Both the position numbers and the translations under genes were made by a program. From the NCBI GenBank assembly GCA_964019165.1, contig OZ025283.1:11912063-11976062 (forward strand): DNA of 64,000 bases, given 5' to 3'. Positions 12,483 through 25,103 of the stretch are shown here, piece by piece (position 1 is the first letter of the stretch; every line of letters begins with the position of its first letter). The DNA is from Mastigias papua. Lineage: Eukaryota > Cnidaria > Scyphozoa > Rhizostomeae > Mastigiidae. The notes below the pieces were generated by a model. That model was not told the origin of the DNA and did not search any database. It saw only the letters and a list, made by a program, of their open reading frames with translations.

Positions 12483-13940
12483 CTATGGGGACGAATGAAA
12501 GGGAGGTTAGAACATTATGGCACAATTCGCATTATCGGTATGCATATGCGTATCGCCATTGAGGATTAGTACTTCGCATAGACAAGTTGCTGCTTGTAGA
12601 ACAAGTCCAGAAATGTTCTGAAAATATTTGTACTATGATTCATACCAGTAAGTGGACTAAAGCAAGGGAGTAGTCGTCAGCCAATCATTTAGATTTCAAT
12701 TGACGACTACTAGTAGCTATGTCGGTCAAGGACAGTCCTTTTAAATAAGATATGGGGAAGTGCCTGTGTGCTGTGCTAGGGACGTGCGGCCAAAAGACTT
12801 AGACTGGGTTCAGGCATCGATTGAGTCATGTTCACTGTCAGGACGGTAGCTAACCTGTTAGAGAAGAAGAACTGTGTTTTCGTTAATTTGCAGAAGTACT
12901 AACCCGGAGGCGGACAATTGCTGTAAAGCAGGTATTGCCAGATTGCGACTCGCAAGCCACATACAGCCCTTTGACGCTTAGTCTGCGTTCCGAGGACCAT
13001 GTCTAAGCTAATAGATAGTAAGGACAACTTTTTCAAAGATAAAAAACGAATGACGTTACTGCTTAATAGTTTATTCTATATAAATATCAATTCATAATTT
13101 TTCACAGGAATTGTCATAGTTCAAAAACCATGTTGTACGGCGGTGCAAGAAAAATGCTTATATTGCCAGCCTCCAGCCGCTCCCAGACTCTGAATGTATG
13201 AGACTATTATCCAAAAGGAGCTTGACCATATTTACTATACATTTCAGCTTTATAATACATTCAACCTAAGCACTAATCGCCAAGCAGAACTAAAACTGGT
13301 GTATACTTTAATATAATTTTGCAACAGGAAAGCCACCAACTTCTCTTACTCTCTATATCTATATGGCAGCTATGCCATAGTAGCACAATTTAATGGCCGT
13401 CCATAAAGTGGTATACACCCACAGCCAGATATCAACTTGGATACCTCCATATCAATCAACCAGAAAGGACCAGCCATGAAACACTGCATCATAACAACTG
13501 CTACAAAATGTTCACATGGATCTTACAGGGTCTCACCTTCCTTCTACACCAAAAATTAGCAATTCATAGCTATTAGCAATAAACAACTTTATTACATTAC
13601 AGTACATTACATTGTATTTGCATTGTATTACATCATATTGCATTATATTATGTTATATTATATTAAATTATAGCATATTATATTACAGCATTATATATTA
13701 TATTATATAATATTATATTATATTATATTATATTATATTATATTATATTATATTATATTATATTATATTATATTATATTATATTATATTATATTATATTA
13801 TATTATATTACACTATACCGCACATGTCCTACAGTTAGGAACAAGAGAGTCTTTCTTCCAGTATTCTAAATAACACTTCTCCAATATTTTACATAAAATG
13901 TTTATGAAAGATTTGTGAACATTTTGAAGAAGATACTCAC
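12483..13940. other. Gene B intron 2 with pentanucleotide repeat
   Basis: The intron between the charged exon and the lectin exon. A short hairpin (gtagtcgtca ... tgacgactac near 12,669-12,708) and the (TATTA)n tract at 13,640-13,811 are the only structures I see. Confidence 0.65.
13640..13811. repeat. (ATATT)n microsatellite
   Basis: About 150 bp of pentanucleotide ATATT repeat, perfect over most of its length and degenerate at its left edge. Confidence 0.95.
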
Positions 13941-16655
13941 CACCGGTCATCCCCTCCTCCACATCTCCACGTTTCTTTCCCCCTTCAGGATTCCTCTTCT
14001 TTGTAAAAGCACCCTTCTTTCGCATTTCTTTAGGTTTCTTATACCTCCTGTACGTCGTCTTTTTATTGGGGGTGTAGGATCTTTTATCTGCTTGCTGAAA
14101 ATGAGTCCTTGAGGGCTTTCCCCGCACGCCTTTCAATGCTGGAGACTTATACATTAAATTCAGTATATTTAGTTCACTTTTTGAGTACTTTTGTCTGGCA
14201 GGATTCTGTGTAACAGTCTTGTTTTCTTCAAAGAATAATTTAAGTTTTTGCTTTCTATGTCTTCGACGGGGCTTTCCGCTTTTTCTCCATGAAGTCTTGC
14301 CTGGCCTTCTTCGTACTTCTTGCGCAGTTTTTGAGTCATACTCATCGTTACGCTTCAAAACACGCTTTGATGCCGGTAATTCCTTGACAAGAAATTCGTC
14401 TATAGCTGTGAATGAGCTACTGGATACGCCTGTATTGCTACTGCTGGCTGTGACACTGTCATTTGCAGCATTCTGCTTGGACACATTCTCTGTAGTGTTT
14501 GTCATGTTGGCTTGACTGTTAACTGCATCAACTCCAGTAGGAGACGTGACATTCACTGATTCATTCCAACTACTGGAGTTCTGCTTGTTCCCATTGGTTT
14601 CATTTCGAACAGTGTTGTTACTAGATATTGTACTAGCTTCGATTCCCTCGCTTACGTTGCGATGATTGGTCGAATTCAAAATCTCATGAGATTTCTGCGC
14701 AATAGCATGACCCTCGTTTAGCACTGCATTGGTTTCATTCAATATCTTCGATGTCTCGCGAAGCATATCTCTCAGTTCATCGGAAATGGGAGAGCCCCCT
14801 TTTACGCTTTCATTCTGACTAACCGTGTGTTTTTGGTCAGCCTGGTCATTCTGAGTATCATTTTCAATATCTGTCATGCCTTCTCCAAATTTGTGGTGAT
14901 TAAACTTAGCCGAAGTGGAACCATCAGCTGAATCATACTTGTACTCATCGAGATCAATCTTGTCCGGACCTTTGTTCATCCCTTCCAGCACCGAGCTAAC
15001 TCTCGCATCTTCGTTCTCTATCTCCTTAATCTCTGATTCCATTGCTTGGTTGTCAATGTTGACACCCATTTCAGCCTCTTCTGAGGGAGACACATCGCCC
15101 CCAAATTTCCCGGTAGGAGTAAAGAACTTATATCTCATTGTTCGCTCATAATTTCTCTTCGTGCTACCATCTCCGCTACTGCCTCGTACGACATTCTTCC
15201 GTTCCCCATTTGTATCTTCATTTCCGCGATCGTCACCATCATTATCATCACCATCACTATCATTCTTATCGTCATCGTTCCATTTCTTATTCCTAGAATT
15301 ATTTGGCCTTTGTCTTTCATCGTCCTCTTCCTCATCTTGTTCATCTCTATCTTTATTCTCCAATTCCCCTTTATAGCCTTCTCTGTCATTTTCTTCTTCA
15401 TTCTCATCATCATCATATTTAGCTTTATCATCTAATTCACCAAAGTTCCTCTCTTCGCGGTGCACTTCGTGCCTATGCTTTCCGGGCTCGCCAGAATCAA
15501 GGTCTACGCCATCTTTTCCAATGTTTTTGATCAGATCTTTTTCAAAATCGCCCTCGAAACGACCTAATTTCTGCTCGTTTGCAAACCTCTCAGAGCCTTG
15601 AAGGACATTCTTCACGTTACTATCCTCCTCCTCAATGGCTTTTACTTGCATTTTCAAAGCCTCGTCATCAAGATGCATCTGCAGTTCATCGTTTCCCATG
15701 CGGTGCGAATTCTCATGCTTATGATCCGTGAAACGAGAAACTATATTAGAAATATCGCTATCGTCAGGTGCATAGCTGTTCAATTTGTCCCTAAGAGTTC
15801 CCTCCTCAAACTGGAGCGGCTCTAGTTTTGATATATCATCCCTCTTAATTTCCATACCATCATACAACATCTGCTTTGCATGATCAAGGTCAGAATATAC
15901 CGAATTATCTACCCTATTGGCCTTACTCTTTTTTTGCAATACGGACTTCGCACTCTCTTTCACTTTCTTTCTCCTGCCAGTTAGTGATGATGTCTTCTTT
16001 ACCTTGGAACTCTTTTTACTCGAGGTTTTGTCAATTAAGTGTTTGCCGTTCGAGAATTTTCTGTAGCCAGTTTTCTTTCGCCTGGACTTACTATTTGGCT
16101 TCTCGACGCGACTTTTTCCCTGTCCTACCTCATTCACTGTCGAGAGATTCTCATCAGACACGTCTCCATCTTCCGCCACGATTCTTTGTGAAGTTCCATC
16201 CACTATCGATGTTGCTTCGTCGGCCACAGCTGTCCCTTCGTGGCCGTCGTTTTCGCTATCTTCTTCACTATAGCTATCCTTCAGCAATTTAGAAGCATCG
16301 CTTGAAACAGGGGAATCTTCATCAGTTTGGTCATCTAATGCAAGGCTGGAATCTCCCGGTAGTTCATCATCGTCCCTGTCATTAGACTCCTCATCGTTGA
16401 TAACTTCGGCATCAACAGTGTCCCTGTTAGCTGCTGATTCCGTTGGCTTCTTATTATCGTCCAATGAGGGTGTATCCTCATTCCCTACGTACTTTGGAGT
16501 CGTTGGCTTCTTCCTGTTACCATGAAACTCATCAACAACGTTAATACTACCGATGCGATCTTCAGCTAGGTTCCAAAAGCCAAGATCCTCCTTCTGAGGG
16601 GTGCTTGATTTCCCAATCGCTATCTCCTTCTCCTTTTTATCATTGTCAACCCAAA
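13941..16655 (-). CDS. Gene B exon 2: long charged, Asn-glycosylatable region
   Basis: A 2,715-nt exon (905 codons) with acceptor ATTTGCAG| (16656) and donor GGTG|GTGAGT (13941/13940), both phase 1. It encodes residues about 29-933. The order is an Asp/Glu/Ser-rich start, a Lys/Arg block (RRKKTGYRKF, KKSSKVKK), and a strongly acidic centre (EEENDREG, DEQDEEEDDERQ). A Ser/Thr/Asn stretch with about a dozen N-x-S/T sequons follows, and the end is Arg/Lys-rich with many dibasic sites. No folded domain is recognised. Such acidic and basic disordered segments are common in mineral-binding matrix proteins; that link is inference. An in-frame ATG at 16698 (MSVIFGIRF) overlaps the acceptor and could act as an alternative start, but the spliced signal exon fits better. 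Confidence 0.82.
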
Positions 16656-17399
16656 CTGCAAATGTAAGTAAGAAACGAATACCAAATATCACTGACATTG
16701 CAAATCAATAATGACTAATTTTCTATTATTAATGTCAAACTACTATCCCTACCATCGATAATAACTATTACTCTTAATTGTTCTCTCTAATCTATTATAT
16801 ACTAAAATGTTACATGTGTAGTAATGCGGAGACTTTAATTCAGGTAGTGTTTATTCAATTTGCAATCTCTATTGCGATGCATATTTACATATTTATATAT
16901 TTACAAACAACTATTTTAAAAAACCATGAAATATTTGACAAGTTAACATAATTTCCACCATACGTCAAAGCAGATGGAAGAATCTTTTATAAACCACAAC
17001 GTTCACGCACTAGACTCAGTAGCAATCTCTGCCCACCTGAGATCCATTGAAAACTTTAAGGCCATTGTACCAAAGGACTTGATTGAACACAACAACAATG
17101 GAGAAGCTTATCAGTGCTATGATTCATGGTTGGTACCATGACGAACAATAGATAAAGATTTTCTAAACTAGTCGAATATATGCCAACTCTTGTTCAAAGA
17201 TTCATAAAGTATAACAGTGTATAAATACGCTTCTAGATTACACTGTTTCTGAATGTGCAGGTAGTAGTTTTCGATCAACATGAATAAAGCCATAACTTTG
17301 CAGCTTCATGGCTGTCCCAAATTCTAAATGAAGGTAGTTTACAGTCAGCTACTTGTGTTATAAATAAGAACACTTATAAAGAATAAGCCCACAAATACA

Positions 17400-17483
17400 T
17401 TTGTCTTTTGAGTAAAAGTTTCGATTAAAATCTTCATCACTACTTTTGAAGGTTTTAATCGAAACTATTAGTCAAAAGACAAG
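17400..17483 (-). repeat. Imperfect palindrome with hammerhead-like core
   Basis: Arms of about 36 bp (tcgattaaaatcttca versus tgaaggttttaatcga) surround a short spacer. On the minus strand the order GTGATGA, GATTTTAATC, GAAAC imitates a hammerhead core, but C3 is G, so it is probably inactive. It resembles the 4,702 repeat in layout, and a (TA)n tract begins about 70 bp further on. Confidence 0.45.
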
Positions 17484-17552
17484 TGTATTTTTGGTTTATT
17501 CTTCTTCTTAAACAATCTACATACTGAGTGGATACGGCTTAGAATTAGTTTG

Positions 17553-17677
<125 letters not shown>

Positions 17678-17790
17678 TTGCTACATGCTCGAATGAAGCC
17701 CCATAATGGGGCTTTTTTTATTTCTAAGTCTTTAGACGGTGGCTTATTTCAGGGGGCTTATATAAACAAACAAATAAGGCAGTTCTAAAT

Positions 17791-18066
17791 ATGTTTGGCC
17801 TTAAATCGACTAGTCTGATGTCAACCGTTCGAAAAAGAATTACTAGATATTATGGACACATCAGACGTCATAGCAGCATACAAAAGTCATTAGTAGAGGG
17901 AATGGTTGAAGGGACAAGAGGTCGCGGAAGGAGAAGAACCAAATGGGTAGATAATGTCTCTAGATATGCTGGGATGGGCATCAATGATTGTGCAAGGAAG
18001 GCGATGGACAGGAAGGGGTGGCGAATCCTAGTCTCCAACGTCGTGGCCGACACGGAACAGCGGTAA
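17791..18066 (+). mobile_element. LINE C-terminal tail
   Basis: The plus-strand reading contains RITRYYGHIRRH, GTRGRGRRRTKWVDNVS and ARKAMDRKGWRILV. This is the typical C-terminal end of many LINE polyproteins (GH..R...GrR.RGR.r.RW.D......A.DR..WR). The rest of the element is absent. Confidence 0.75.
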
Positions 18067-18923
18067 GGTAAGGTAATATAAACAAAATTAAAAAACCTCC
18101 ATTTTACAATATAAAAGAATATTCTTAATATTAGGGTTAGTTTATAACAAGTCCCTCATAATCTTTTGTGATGGGGGCTTATTCGAAGTTGGCTTTTTCG
18201 AGGGGGGAGAAGGCAATTCGAGGATTTACGGTATCATCAGGCAAAGCTCGACAGCTATGAGAAAGATCTTCATTAACGCTAAGTTATAAACAGGTAAATG
18301 GAGTCATATTCGAGTGAAGAATTCAAGGTTCTTCTGGCTGAGATATACTACCACAAATGCACAAAAGAGGACAGTGTCACTGTGTGTATCGTGGTTACTT
18401 ATAAACTCTACCACTAGATTCGGCCTAAACTCGTTTAGTCCTACCTATGCGCACGTTCAAAGATTCAGATAGGATCTAGACCTGAAGTACAGTCCTCCTC
18501 ATGGTTGTCTAAATCCTTTAACAATAATTCATAATCTATCTTTTTCTTCATTATCTAATTTCAATTTGTATTTATTTTATAACTGAACTCAATAAAACTG
18601 TTCCATGAAATAACAGACTAGCATGCAAACAGGGTCTGGTGCCCATGATAAAATTTGGGAATCCATAGCGATAAAAACTAACTATTTATTCCCGCGGAAC
18701 AGACGATAAGGCATTTTGCGTGTAAAAGATCTATACTAATGAAAAATAATTGACAACAAGATCATAACTGCTGCAATAGCTGAAAACTTCGACACAGCCG
18801 TTACAGCTAGAAGTATTACCAAAACCTGAAACGCAATACATCATGCCACAATAAGCCAACAGCAGAAAATTAATCTTGCGAGACGTACAACAAGCAGAAA
18901 AGTACATATAACAATGGACTTAC

Positions 18924-19008
18924 CTATAGTCCCGTCGACATCTTGATTCGATACAACAAACTCTACACAGAGAAGAGCTATCACAAGAAATAAGCTCATT
19001 AGCTTCAT
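18924..19008 (-). CDS. Gene B exon 1: start codon and signal peptide
   Basis: ATG at 19008 opens an 85-nt coding exon ending at a consensus donor (ATAG|GTAAGT at 18924/18923, phase 1). It encodes a textbook signal peptide: MKLM, a hydrophobic core SLFLVIALLCVEFVV, and a likely cleavage near S20-N21, followed by QDVDGTI. The phase 1 donor joins in frame to the phase 1 acceptor at 16655, and the next codon becomes Val. With exons 2-4 the coding length is 5,448 nt, exactly 1,816 codons including the stop. That closure supports the whole gene model. The product should be secreted. Confidence 0.82.
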
Positions 19009-20169
19009 TCTTAATCATCCTCCTCTTTCAAAGCAGCTAATAATTGTCAAATCTCCATTTTATTTGAGTAAAGATGCAGCTAGTAATAATATTTATTAAA
19101 AGAAATAGTCTTTCTGCTGATTATTCAAGCAGTGCTCACGCTTGGTTGGCAACCAATACAAGGCCGTTGCACAAGCATTGAAACATAACCGGTATGTGAG
19201 GTCACAAGGTCAGCATAGTTGATGCTTCTCGTTTAGTGTATAATAATCATTTGGGTGTTTAGGGAAACAACCGAGCCGCTGACTTATCTTGAAATTAGTA
19301 CGAAGTTATAATGCATTGAGACAACGATGCGCCATGCACGGGGCATGTTCGCAATGAGCTTCGCTAATAAACTGCGATCTTCTGCAAGCGCACCAGATTT
19401 GAAAATGCAATGTAAGGGGGTTAATACACTGTGATATGCTTAAACAAATACAAGTGATATCACCATTTCGAGGGCAAGTGATTGGCAATTTGCTTCTGTA
19501 CTGCCTCATTCCCAGGAACTGGAGAAAGCACGGAAGTGAGGTCGGAAAGCCTACTTTCAGGAGTTCTCCTCGGAAAGATTTATAACAATAATTCTATGAA
19601 GGAAAAATATGTCATTCTCTGATCAGAAAATTAGGCGGCAGGCGCCTTACAACCTTTAACAGCCCTCAGAATCTGCCAATAAATAATAGCGCAGAGGCAG
19701 CAACAGGCAAGAAAAAATGGATGACCCAAGAAATTCTAGAACTGATGAAAACAAGGAGGGCAAACAAAAATAACAAAGAGATACACGATATTATGCACAA
19801 AGAAGTCAAGTACAAATGTAATGTAAGCTAAACAATTATGGCCTGAAGGAAAATGCCAAGAAATAGAAAAACTCCAAAATCCAAACAACATATATAAGAG
19901 AATAAATAAAATTAAGAACCAAGAGACTTGCTTTGATTACTTTATTGAGCAATTGCTATGTCTGGACACTACTATGCACTGGAAATTGCAATGCAGAAAT
20001 AAGAAACAAGATAAGAAAATCCTGAGGCTGAAATTATATGGAAAAAAAGAAACGCCAGGCTGAAACTGTAGCCAAATGTTCTTATAAAGAAAGCGTGTAC
20101 GTGATAACAATCAAAGAGAAACGAATGGCGAAATTGATGTTTTACATCTCTCACTGCACAGTGAGAAGT
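19009..20169. other. Gene B upstream region and degenerate LINE
   Basis: The first few hundred bases would hold the gene B promoter on the minus strand. AT-rich boxes such as ATAAATATTATT near 19,090 are seen but no core promoter can be assigned. A LINE relic follows at 19,696-19,930. From 20,170 the GIY-YIG unit begins abruptly. Confidence 0.45.
19696..19930 (+). mobile_element. Degenerate LINE fragment (endonuclease-RT linker)
   Basis: The plus strand reads KKWMTQEILELMKTRRANKN and then, after a frame change, PNNIYKRINKIKN. This matches the linker before the RT of RTE/CR1-like LINEs (W.t.eIl.lm..RR..K, my..ik). Frames are broken. It ends just before the truncated GIY-YIG unit. Confidence 0.6.
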
Positions 20170-20171
20170 CA

Positions 20172-21287
20172 ATGGGAAGCAAACGTGAAAACAAACGGAA
20201 GAGAGAAAGCGAAAGTGACAAGCGAGATATTACGAGCCACACATGGAAATCATTACAACAGATTGATAAAGTTAAAGACTTCTTGGGTTTCCCTTTCATC
20301 AAGTCGAATGATATTTATGGTTGTTTTGAATACATTCATCAATATGCGAAAATCCATTCGGATGAAGGGAGCGACAGAAATGGTTTCATGGCTGATTTAT
20401 CTGAAATTACACATGAATATGTTGAGTCATGTAATACACAATCCGATTGTGCTCAGAAAGAGGTTCAAGAATGGATAGACAAGTTCGACAATGTTAAAAT
20501 TGAATTTTTGTCACCATTTGAACTAACAGACTGTAAAGATATAGCAAAATCGAAGCAACAAAGCAGCAACTTGTTGCCTGAATCAAATGAGACTAGCTCT
20601 AGCTCTTCTTCGAATACATTGCAACAGATTGACAACAAAGTTAAATGTTCATTTGCTTTCCCTTTTATGAATGACAGTGATATTCAAGATTGCTTTGAAT
20701 ACATCCATCAATCTGTGAAAGCTCAATGGCGCTGCAACAAAGATCAGGGAATGAAATTCAAGGATGATGTACCTAAAATTGCGAACAAATATGTTGAATC
20801 ATGTAAGCAGCTTGCCTTAGGTGCCCAGAATGAGGTTCGAAAGTTGGTCGACAAGTGCTCCAACAATATTACAGTTGAATTTCTGTCACCATTTAAAATG
20901 AAAAATCTTGAAAAAGTGGTGGAATCTGTGGATAAATTGAGCCTTACATATGTCGTCTACAAGTTTACTTGTGCAGGATGCAAGAGCACATATATTGGTA
21001 AAACAACACAAACGTTGAATGAACGAGCGAGTGAACATCTTCGATATAAAAAAACTGCAGTAAATAGCCACCTAGAAAGCAAGGTCTGTAGAGATGCGTG
21101 TAAGGTCACCCCTAAACGTAATCCCGTGCGAGATCTAGATTATTGTAAAAAGGAATGCTTTGAAGTGCTAGACTCAGCAGCTACTGACGAACAACTTACA
21201 TTAAAAGAAGCCTTGCACATTAAATGGCAAAGCCCTAATATAAATAAGCAGGAACCTCAAGCTTGTTTACAATTAAACTACTCCTAG
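20172..21287 (+). CDS. GIY-YIG endonuclease-like protein, copy 1 (371 aa)
   Basis: Intact intronless ORF. After a charged start it has two diverged copies of a ~95-residue module (FPF..S/ND...CFEYIHQ ... ESC ... FLSPF), joined by a Ser-rich linker. A C-terminal GIY-YIG domain of the type found in Penelope-like elements follows: YVVYKFTCAGC (Y260), TYIGKTT (Y274), a catalytic-position Arg (R285, LNERASEHL) and the late Glu in LKEALHIKW (E346). All expected catalytic residues appear present, so nuclease activity is plausible. There is no reverse transcriptase. The ORF lacks the N-terminal coiled-coil part seen in copy 2, because the unit is truncated at 20,170. Whether it is a host gene or a transposon product is open. 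Confidence 0.75.
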   Translation: MGSKRENKRKRESESDKRDITSHTWKSLQQIDKVKDFLGFPFIKSNDIYGCFEYIHQYAKIHSDEGSDRNGFMADLSEITHEYVESCNTQSDCAQKEVQEWIDKFDNVKIEFLSPFELTDCKDIAKSKQQSSNLLPESNETSSSSSSNTLQQIDNKVKCSFAFPFMNDSDIQDCFEYIHQSVKAQWRCNKDQGMKFKDDVPKIANKYVESCKQLALGAQNEVRKLVDKCSNNITVEFLSPFKMKNLEKVVESVDKLSLTYVVYKFTCAGCKSTYIGKTTQTLNERASEHLRYKKTAVNSHLESKVCRDACKVTPKRNPVRDLDYCKKECFEVLDSAATDEQLTLKEALHIKWQSPNINKQEPQACLQLNYS

Positions 21288-24200
21288 TCATTCTCTGTAA
21301 CGACCTTCACTACCTTTCCGAAATATTCTGTACCGTAATATACACGCTTTCTACAAGAAATTTGAATAGGTACCTAGTACTTCGGTACCTAGTACTAAAA
21401 GTTTCTTTATTAGGCATGAAAATTTTGCCATTTAGTACTAAAAGATTCTTAATAGGTGTCTTATTTCCTGTACCTAAAATTGCCTTTTTGTTTGGAAGTT
21501 GAGCACTTCTGTATTGATATAAACGCTGATCGTCAAGAAAAAGCCCAAGCAGATCGAAATCACAAATACAATCTTTGCCAAACAAAATTAAACAAATTAA
21601 GACTTGCAAAAATCGGTGACAAAAGAAGTCACAATCTACAGTCTATAGTATAGTTTCTTAATTTTTGTTCACCATATGTTCAGAGTTTCTTAAGTTTTTG
21701 GCCAGTCTACTATTATAAAATAATTTCCTATAAGATAAAATGGTGTACGTGTGTGATTTGATTAATTTGACACATGTCCTGCACTTTCTATAATCGAGGA
21801 AGGACGGATTCATATGAACGAAAAGGTATTTTGCGTTCAGAACAGGGACGTGCCGAAGTAGGGACAGTTGGGGAAATTCGCAGCTCCATCCTCCCCACAT
21901 GTTGCAGAAGCCGACAACAATACGCTTGTTTTGTAGGATATCTGGCTCGTCGAGACAGTAATGGAACAAACTAAAAACTATACGATTGCGGGTGACTCAC
22001 AGATCAAATGATTCGACGACGAGCCTTTGCGCAACCAATACCATGCGTTGGTACTGAAAGAGTAGGACAATCGTAAATGAGGATTAAGCAGACTGCTACA
22101 AAAACAAAGGAGACGGATAATGACAATATACTAGTTTATATTGGAACAAACAAAAGCATATTCGACTTCAGCAAATAGTTATTTAGTTTCTATCACGTCA
22201 CTGTATTTTCAACTTGGCCTCAATGGCTTGCGGCGTCCCCCACATCCCCACTTTGGAGAAAGATTACCTTTCGGATTTCCCTAAAATCGAAGAGACAGGT
22301 GGTAGTGGTATAAGTAGGATATAACTGCAAGGACGTCCCTCTCCTATATTTTCATCTATGCACTCTGCTTTACAGAGTAAGTGTCACAAAATCATCGAAA
22401 TTCTTTATCGCAAGTGAAAAGCATGATATTTGAGGATTCACTGTAAGCTAAAGTAAAGGGCGTGCCCAAAAATACTCTACAGGGGCATGTTCCAAAGACA
22501 ATTGCAGTTTCTGGCCCCAGCCCCTACTTCATTTACCCTAGCCATGTCACTTTCATACGCTACGCTGTCAGCTAACAATACATACTAAGCCTTGTATATA
22601 GCAAATTATTGCATCATTAGATTGCTATAGACTTAGACAGAGTACGTAATTTACAAACAATACTACACGTCAATAACATAAAAACTGTGTAGATAATTCA
22701 TTGATAGACTTTTAGTAATTAGCTGTGTGTTAGCTTGTAATACCAAGAAATGGAAACAAGATTTACCGACGATGATGAGTGAAGAAAACATAGTATAGCT
22801 GCAAAGAGTCAGAGCTCTTATTCTCATCTGTTCTCATGCATGGTTAGATCGTTAATTCATCTGGCTACATAGAATAATTTTGCGAGCACTTGGTTGTTCA
22901 ATCAATAGGCCTGAATGAAGATGTGAGGACGCATTTGTAGTGCAACTATACGCTTTATATAAATATATACGTAGAATCCACCATGACGTTAATATTACAA
23001 TCAATTACATAAAGATTTCTTTGAGAGAAGAACCACTTATCAACAGCTATCCTGTGTGCTTTAGAGTGTGATTGAATACGTAGAACATATATGTATGTAG
23101 TTTGTAGAGCGTGTAGGCCTATGTAGTTTTAGTAAGCTGCCTCGTCTTTATTGTTGATTGATGTTACACTGTGAACGAGATTGAAACATAGAGATTGTCA
23201 TTTTAGGCCACCTCCTTTCCTTGGTACCTTTGTCTCCGCAGTATTGTTACCAGATTCCTATTGCTGTTGGATGGACAGTGAACGAACAGCCAAACAAAGG
23301 CTAAGAGCTTTGAATTATCAATCTTCCACACAGTAAACAGGCGATCTAACCACACGACAACTCGCCTAAATTATACTCACAATGTATGTATGATAGAAAC
23401 TACACCCATGTTGCTAAATTGCATTTTTTAATGTGCTCTATCAAGTAGCAGTATGTTATAGCAGTCCAATATTTGACCCGAAACGAAAACAATATGATAC
23501 CCGCATAGATTAGCAACTTTAAATCAACAAGCATGTAGAATACAAAAATTTAAAAGAATACACAAAGAAATGCACTGTTTTTTTTTATAAATACCAGCAG
23601 TATTCGGCTGACGCTAATAACTTTTAACCATTTCTCCTACTTTTAGCACATTATTAAATTCATAAGTTTTTCAATATATCATGTGTTTGGGAAAATAAGA
23701 GGACACAGTGAACCTAGTAAGAGGAATACATCAGGCTTGTCGGAATTTACTTGCTTTCTCAACACATCATCCCATTCGCAGGACAAATTGTTTCCGGATA
23801 ATTTCAGCGAACCAAGTCAACGACTAGCACCTAATGCAAGTGAAAATGGGTGACAGGAGGGCAGATTAACGACACTGAAAAATTGAAAGTAGAAAAAGTG
23901 ACAAGCCTGAGAATAGCAAAGAATAAAACGTAGTGGAAATCCTTGGTCTCTATTATTCTTATTTGTTCGGTGAGGATAGACATTCTGCAAAGCTTCTGAT
24001 AGTTCAGTTGCAGTAACTTGGTCACCGACGACCTCGATTTGAAGTGAAATGCGATGAAATAAGGCAATTACAACAGATTAACAAGCATTATATGTACGTT
24101 AATAACTGACGGTAACGAGGCTTATCAAATTGAGGCTAGTTTAGCGCAAGATGAATTGGCTAATTAGTTCTGATGGTTTGTTTGAAGTGATAGAATTATC

Positions 24201-24702
24201 CAAGCAGTGAGACTGGGGCTGAATAAAAGGACAAGATCAATTTCTATACTATACAGTAAAAGTTCTCAGACATTCAAATTCAGCTTCAAAAGAATAAAAG
24301 GTTCTTTATAAGTTTGCTAAACACCAAACTGGGTTAAACACAGTTTTCTTTCGGCAGTCAAATCGAAATTACAAGAAAACTTTTGACAACAATCTTAAGA
24401 TATGCTGAAATCAATATTTGATTTAGAAATCGAAAGAATTGTTCCCGAAAGACTGTATCAAAAGAGACAAAGTCTTGAATTCTCGAGTGATAGGAAAATG
24501 TGCGTTTCCGCCACAAAAGCTTCTACAAAAACTGAACGGAGCCATAGTAAAGGATAAAAAGAACTAATATTTCTTGATCAACCCAGCTCGTAAACGAAAT
24601 TAAACAAGTCATAAACAACCAGCAGAGGCAGAAAATCAATTTTACCAGAAATTCTTGTCCGGCCACAAAAGATCGCAGACACCGATATATATGTATATGT
24701 AT
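21288..24702 (+). other. Copy 1 3' noncoding region
   Basis: About 3.4 kb with no convincing gene. The beginning contains a short inverted/direct repeat of ggtacctagta near 21,370-21,400. A minus-strand frame of 103 codons (21,658-21,969) is open in both copies, but I see no family or start signal supporting it. The end is TA-rich and hosts the Gypsy insertion with target duplication GTAT at 24,699-24,702. Confidence 0.5.
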
Positions 24703-24894
24703 TGTAGAATAGCTGATGTTATATTAGAGACATGTGTAGTGGACTGGGTCCGAATTATATATGTAGAATTGTATCTTGGGATATCAGTGGAGAGTAGAGT
24801 GAGAAGAGAGTAGATAGAGGATAGAAGAGAGAGTTTGTGGAACGTGGCATCGCTTTATGAGAGTAATTTGGGAACGTGGATTCACTTTATGACA
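24703..24894 (+). repeat. Ty3/Gypsy 5' LTR
   Basis: A 192-bp LTR beginning TGTAGAATAG and ending ATGACA, preceded by target duplication GTAT (24,699-24,702). The 3' LTR is of the same total length but split. Four mismatches were counted, all in the first half. Confidence 0.9.
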
Positions 24895-24900
24895 GTAATT

Positions 24901-24918
24901 TGGAGGTCCCACCGAGAT
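24901..24918 (+). promoter_or_regulatory. Gypsy primer-binding site, tRNA-Gln type
   Basis: TGGAGGTCCCACCGAGAT lies six bases after the 5' LTR. It is complementary to the 3' end of animal tRNA-Gln (…ATCTCGGTGGGACCTCCA). Confidence 0.75.
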
Positions 24919-25103
24919 CAACTACCCACCGAGATAGTCTACCTACCGAGACCGCCAGCCCACCGAGAACGATTGGTTGCAGTCTGAACGAGCCGGAGCT
25001 GATGTGGTTTTCTAGTGATTTTGGATTCCCGTTTTGACGTTGTTGTGTAAAGTGTTTAGAAAGACATTACGTACCTTGAGTTGTTACTGCAGCTTCTGGA
25101 ACT

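Larger units (their letters stand above)
20170..24702 (+). repeat. GIY-YIG unit, copy 1 (5'-truncated, split by Gypsy element)
   Basis: From aatgggaagcaaa at 20,171 this copy parallels copy 2 (from 45,538) through the ORF and about 3.4 kb of 3' sequence. It then resumes at 43,966-44,697 beyond the Gypsy insertion and directly abuts copy 2. Copy 1 lacks the promoter and first ~180 codons. Differences in the 3' noncoding part are rare (about six in 1.3 kb around 23,380-24,680). In the ORF they are many. Confidence 0.85.

Noticed and set aside
16656..16698. ATG at 16698 as the start of gene B
   Set aside because: It overlaps a good acceptor, and the upstream signal exon joins in perfect phase; kept only as an alternative.
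21658..21969. 103-codon minus-strand frame also open at 47,013-47,324
   Set aside because: Differences between copies show no codon pattern, and no family or start context is recognised; probably chance conservation in a young duplicate.
23831..24067. 78-codon minus-strand frame also at 49,386-49,637
   Set aside because: No domain or splice context; the duplicates are almost identical DNA, so an open frame in both carries no weight.
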